DNA of 64,000 nt from Aerococcus urinaeequi. GTDB lineage: Bacteria; Bacillota; Bacilli; Lactobacillales; Aerococcaceae. The position numbers and the translations under genes were made by a program. The notes beneath the pieces were generated by a model that was not told the origin of the DNA, did not search any database, and was given only the letters and a program-made list of their open reading frames with translations. The DNA lies in the NCBI RefSeq assembly GCF_001543205.1, contig NZ_CP014162.1:124001-188000 (forward strand), read 5' to 3'. The first letter of the stretch is position 1. The number at the start of each line of letters is the position of its first letter. Below are positions 63,605 to 64,000 of the stretch, piece after piece.

Positions 63605-63619
63605 GTGACAAATTGTCAC
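63605..63619 (+). promoter_or_regulatory. Perfect palindrome just downstream of the start site, candidate repressor operator
   Basis: GTGACAA-A-TTGTCAC, 15 bases, perfect. It lies at about +8 to +22, where a bound protein would block elongation. A related half-site, TTGTGA, follows at about 63624. Confidence 0.6.
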
Positions 63620-63645
63620 AACTTGTGATACGAAAGGACTTCTCC

Positions 63646-63885
63646 ATGAATAAAATCAGACAAAATGCCTTAATGATGCTCGCTTTAACCTTTATCTACG
63701 CAGGTTTGCAAGTTGCCCGGCCTGCAGCGGATCTAGCTTGGACAAACATCTCACTATCAATCATTATTCCAATTATTGCCATGATTTTCGCCTTTAATGA
63801 GAAAGATAATAAATGGCGTTGGTCCCTTGTAACAATTGAAGTCATTCTATTAATTGTAATGATTGCTATGGCCATTCTGAAGTAG
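63646..63885 (+). CDS. Small membrane protein of unknown function
   Basis: A 79-residue protein with three likely membrane helices: about 8-24 (NALMMLALTFIYAGLQV), 33-48 (SLSIIIPIIAMIFAFN) and 57-78 (LVTIEVILLIVMIAMAIL). I do not recognise the family. ATG 63646 has AAAGGA 9 bases upstream, which is better supported than the longer upstream frame. Monocistronic with its own promoter, palindromic operator and terminator. Regulated small membrane proteins of this type are often stress-related, but this is only a guess. Confidence 0.75.
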   Translation: MNKIRQNALMMLALTFIYAGLQVARPAADLAWTNISLSIIIPIIAMIFAFNEKDNKWRWSLVTIEVILLIVMIAMAILK

Positions 63886-63897
63886 TATACGGATTTT

Positions 63898-63934
63898 AAA
63901 AAGGTCGAGACTGAAATGGTCTCGACCTTTTTGT
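63898..63934. terminator. Terminator after the small membrane protein gene
   Basis: AAAAAGGTCGAGAC pairs with GTCTCGACCTTTTT around a 7-base loop. T-runs lie on both strands. Confidence 0.93.
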
Positions 63935-63947
63935 ATTTGCAATATTC

Positions 63948-64000
63948 TTATGCTTGGTCTTGGTTTTCGACTGCTAAGCCCATCATGACTAAATCATGGA
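63948..64000 (-). CDS. C-terminal end of a gene running off the window
   Basis: Seventeen codons in the minus frame read HDLVMMGLAVENQDQA then TAA. The strand continues beyond 64000. It is just after a bidirectional terminator, so it is a plausible gene end, but too short to identify. Confidence 0.5.
   Translation of the reverse strand, partial: HDLVMMGLAVENQDQA

Noticed and set aside
1-64000. CRISPR arrays, tRNA or rRNA genes, T-box or purine riboswitches
   Set aside because: I looked for spaced direct repeats, cloverleaf-like CCA-ended sequences and the conserved T-box and purine-aptamer bases; none was found.

Overview
The window looks like chromosomal DNA of a low- to mid-GC Gram-positive coccus or rod of the order Lactobacillales. 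CcpA next to YtxG/YtxH-like genes, the zapA-cvpA-mutS2-trxA order, a complete lower mevalonate pathway with a type 2 IPP isomerase, a lysine riboswitch and purA/arc-free fermentative gene content all fit. Aerococcaceae or Carnobacteriaceae is my best guess, from general gene content rather than from a marker gene. No rRNA, tRNA, CRISPR array or intact mobile element was seen.

Layout. 1-4 kb: partial aldo/keto reductase, an ACT-domain/UPF0210 pair, and a CapA-like protein. 4-7.6 kb: ccpA with a cre site and two promoter candidates, the DUF948-ytxH pair and an MscS channel. 7.6-14.8 kb: murI-rdgB-yfcE, methylglyoxal synthase mgsA, decayed coding fragments, then trxA, mutS2, cvpA and zapA. 15-17.7 kb: a lysine riboswitch controlling a two-gene amino-acid ABC transporter whose binding protein is fused to the permease. 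18-33.5 kb: housekeeping and membrane genes (CHAD, DUF368, a GGDEF diguanylate cyclase, DUF2207/LemA, FAH hydrolase, trmO, exonuclease-BRCT, DUF503, a D-2-hydroxyacid dehydrogenase, ybaK) and a second amino-acid ABC protein with two tandem binding domains fused to a permease but no ATPase beside it. 33.9-38.8 kb: a HAD phosphatase, an RpiR-type regulator and three Gfo/Idh/MocA oxidoreductases. 38.8-43.9 kb: a ugp-type sn-glycerol-3-phosphate/glycerophosphodiester uptake operon ending in a glycerophosphodiester phosphodiesterase.

44.9-49.3 kb is a decayed patch: an ISL3-type transposase remnant, an RpiR pseudogene, a transposase tail and the 3' part of a kup potassium transporter. Inside it sit an intact ohr peroxidase gene and an FLP-like Crp/Fnr regulator, and an FNR-type palindrome lies exactly at -41.5 of the predicted ohr promoter. 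50-56 kb: guaA and the mevalonate operon mvk-mvaD-pmk-fni. 56.2-59.5 kb: an allantoin/ureidoglycolate/oxamate-type operon (allE, truncated allD, allH, carbamate kinase) that appears to have suffered an internal deletion fusing the front of allD to the last codons of a gene most likely to be allG. 59.6-64 kb: azlCD, a double-ATPase ABC protein, murB, a small membrane protein behind a palindromic operator, and the 3' end of an unidentified gene.

The clearest observations to follow up are the allD-allG deletion scar, the ohr/FLP regulatory pair, the ccpA control region, the intra-operon hairpin in ugp, and the transporter fusions lacking local partners. I do not see a convincing wholly new defence or mobile system in this window.
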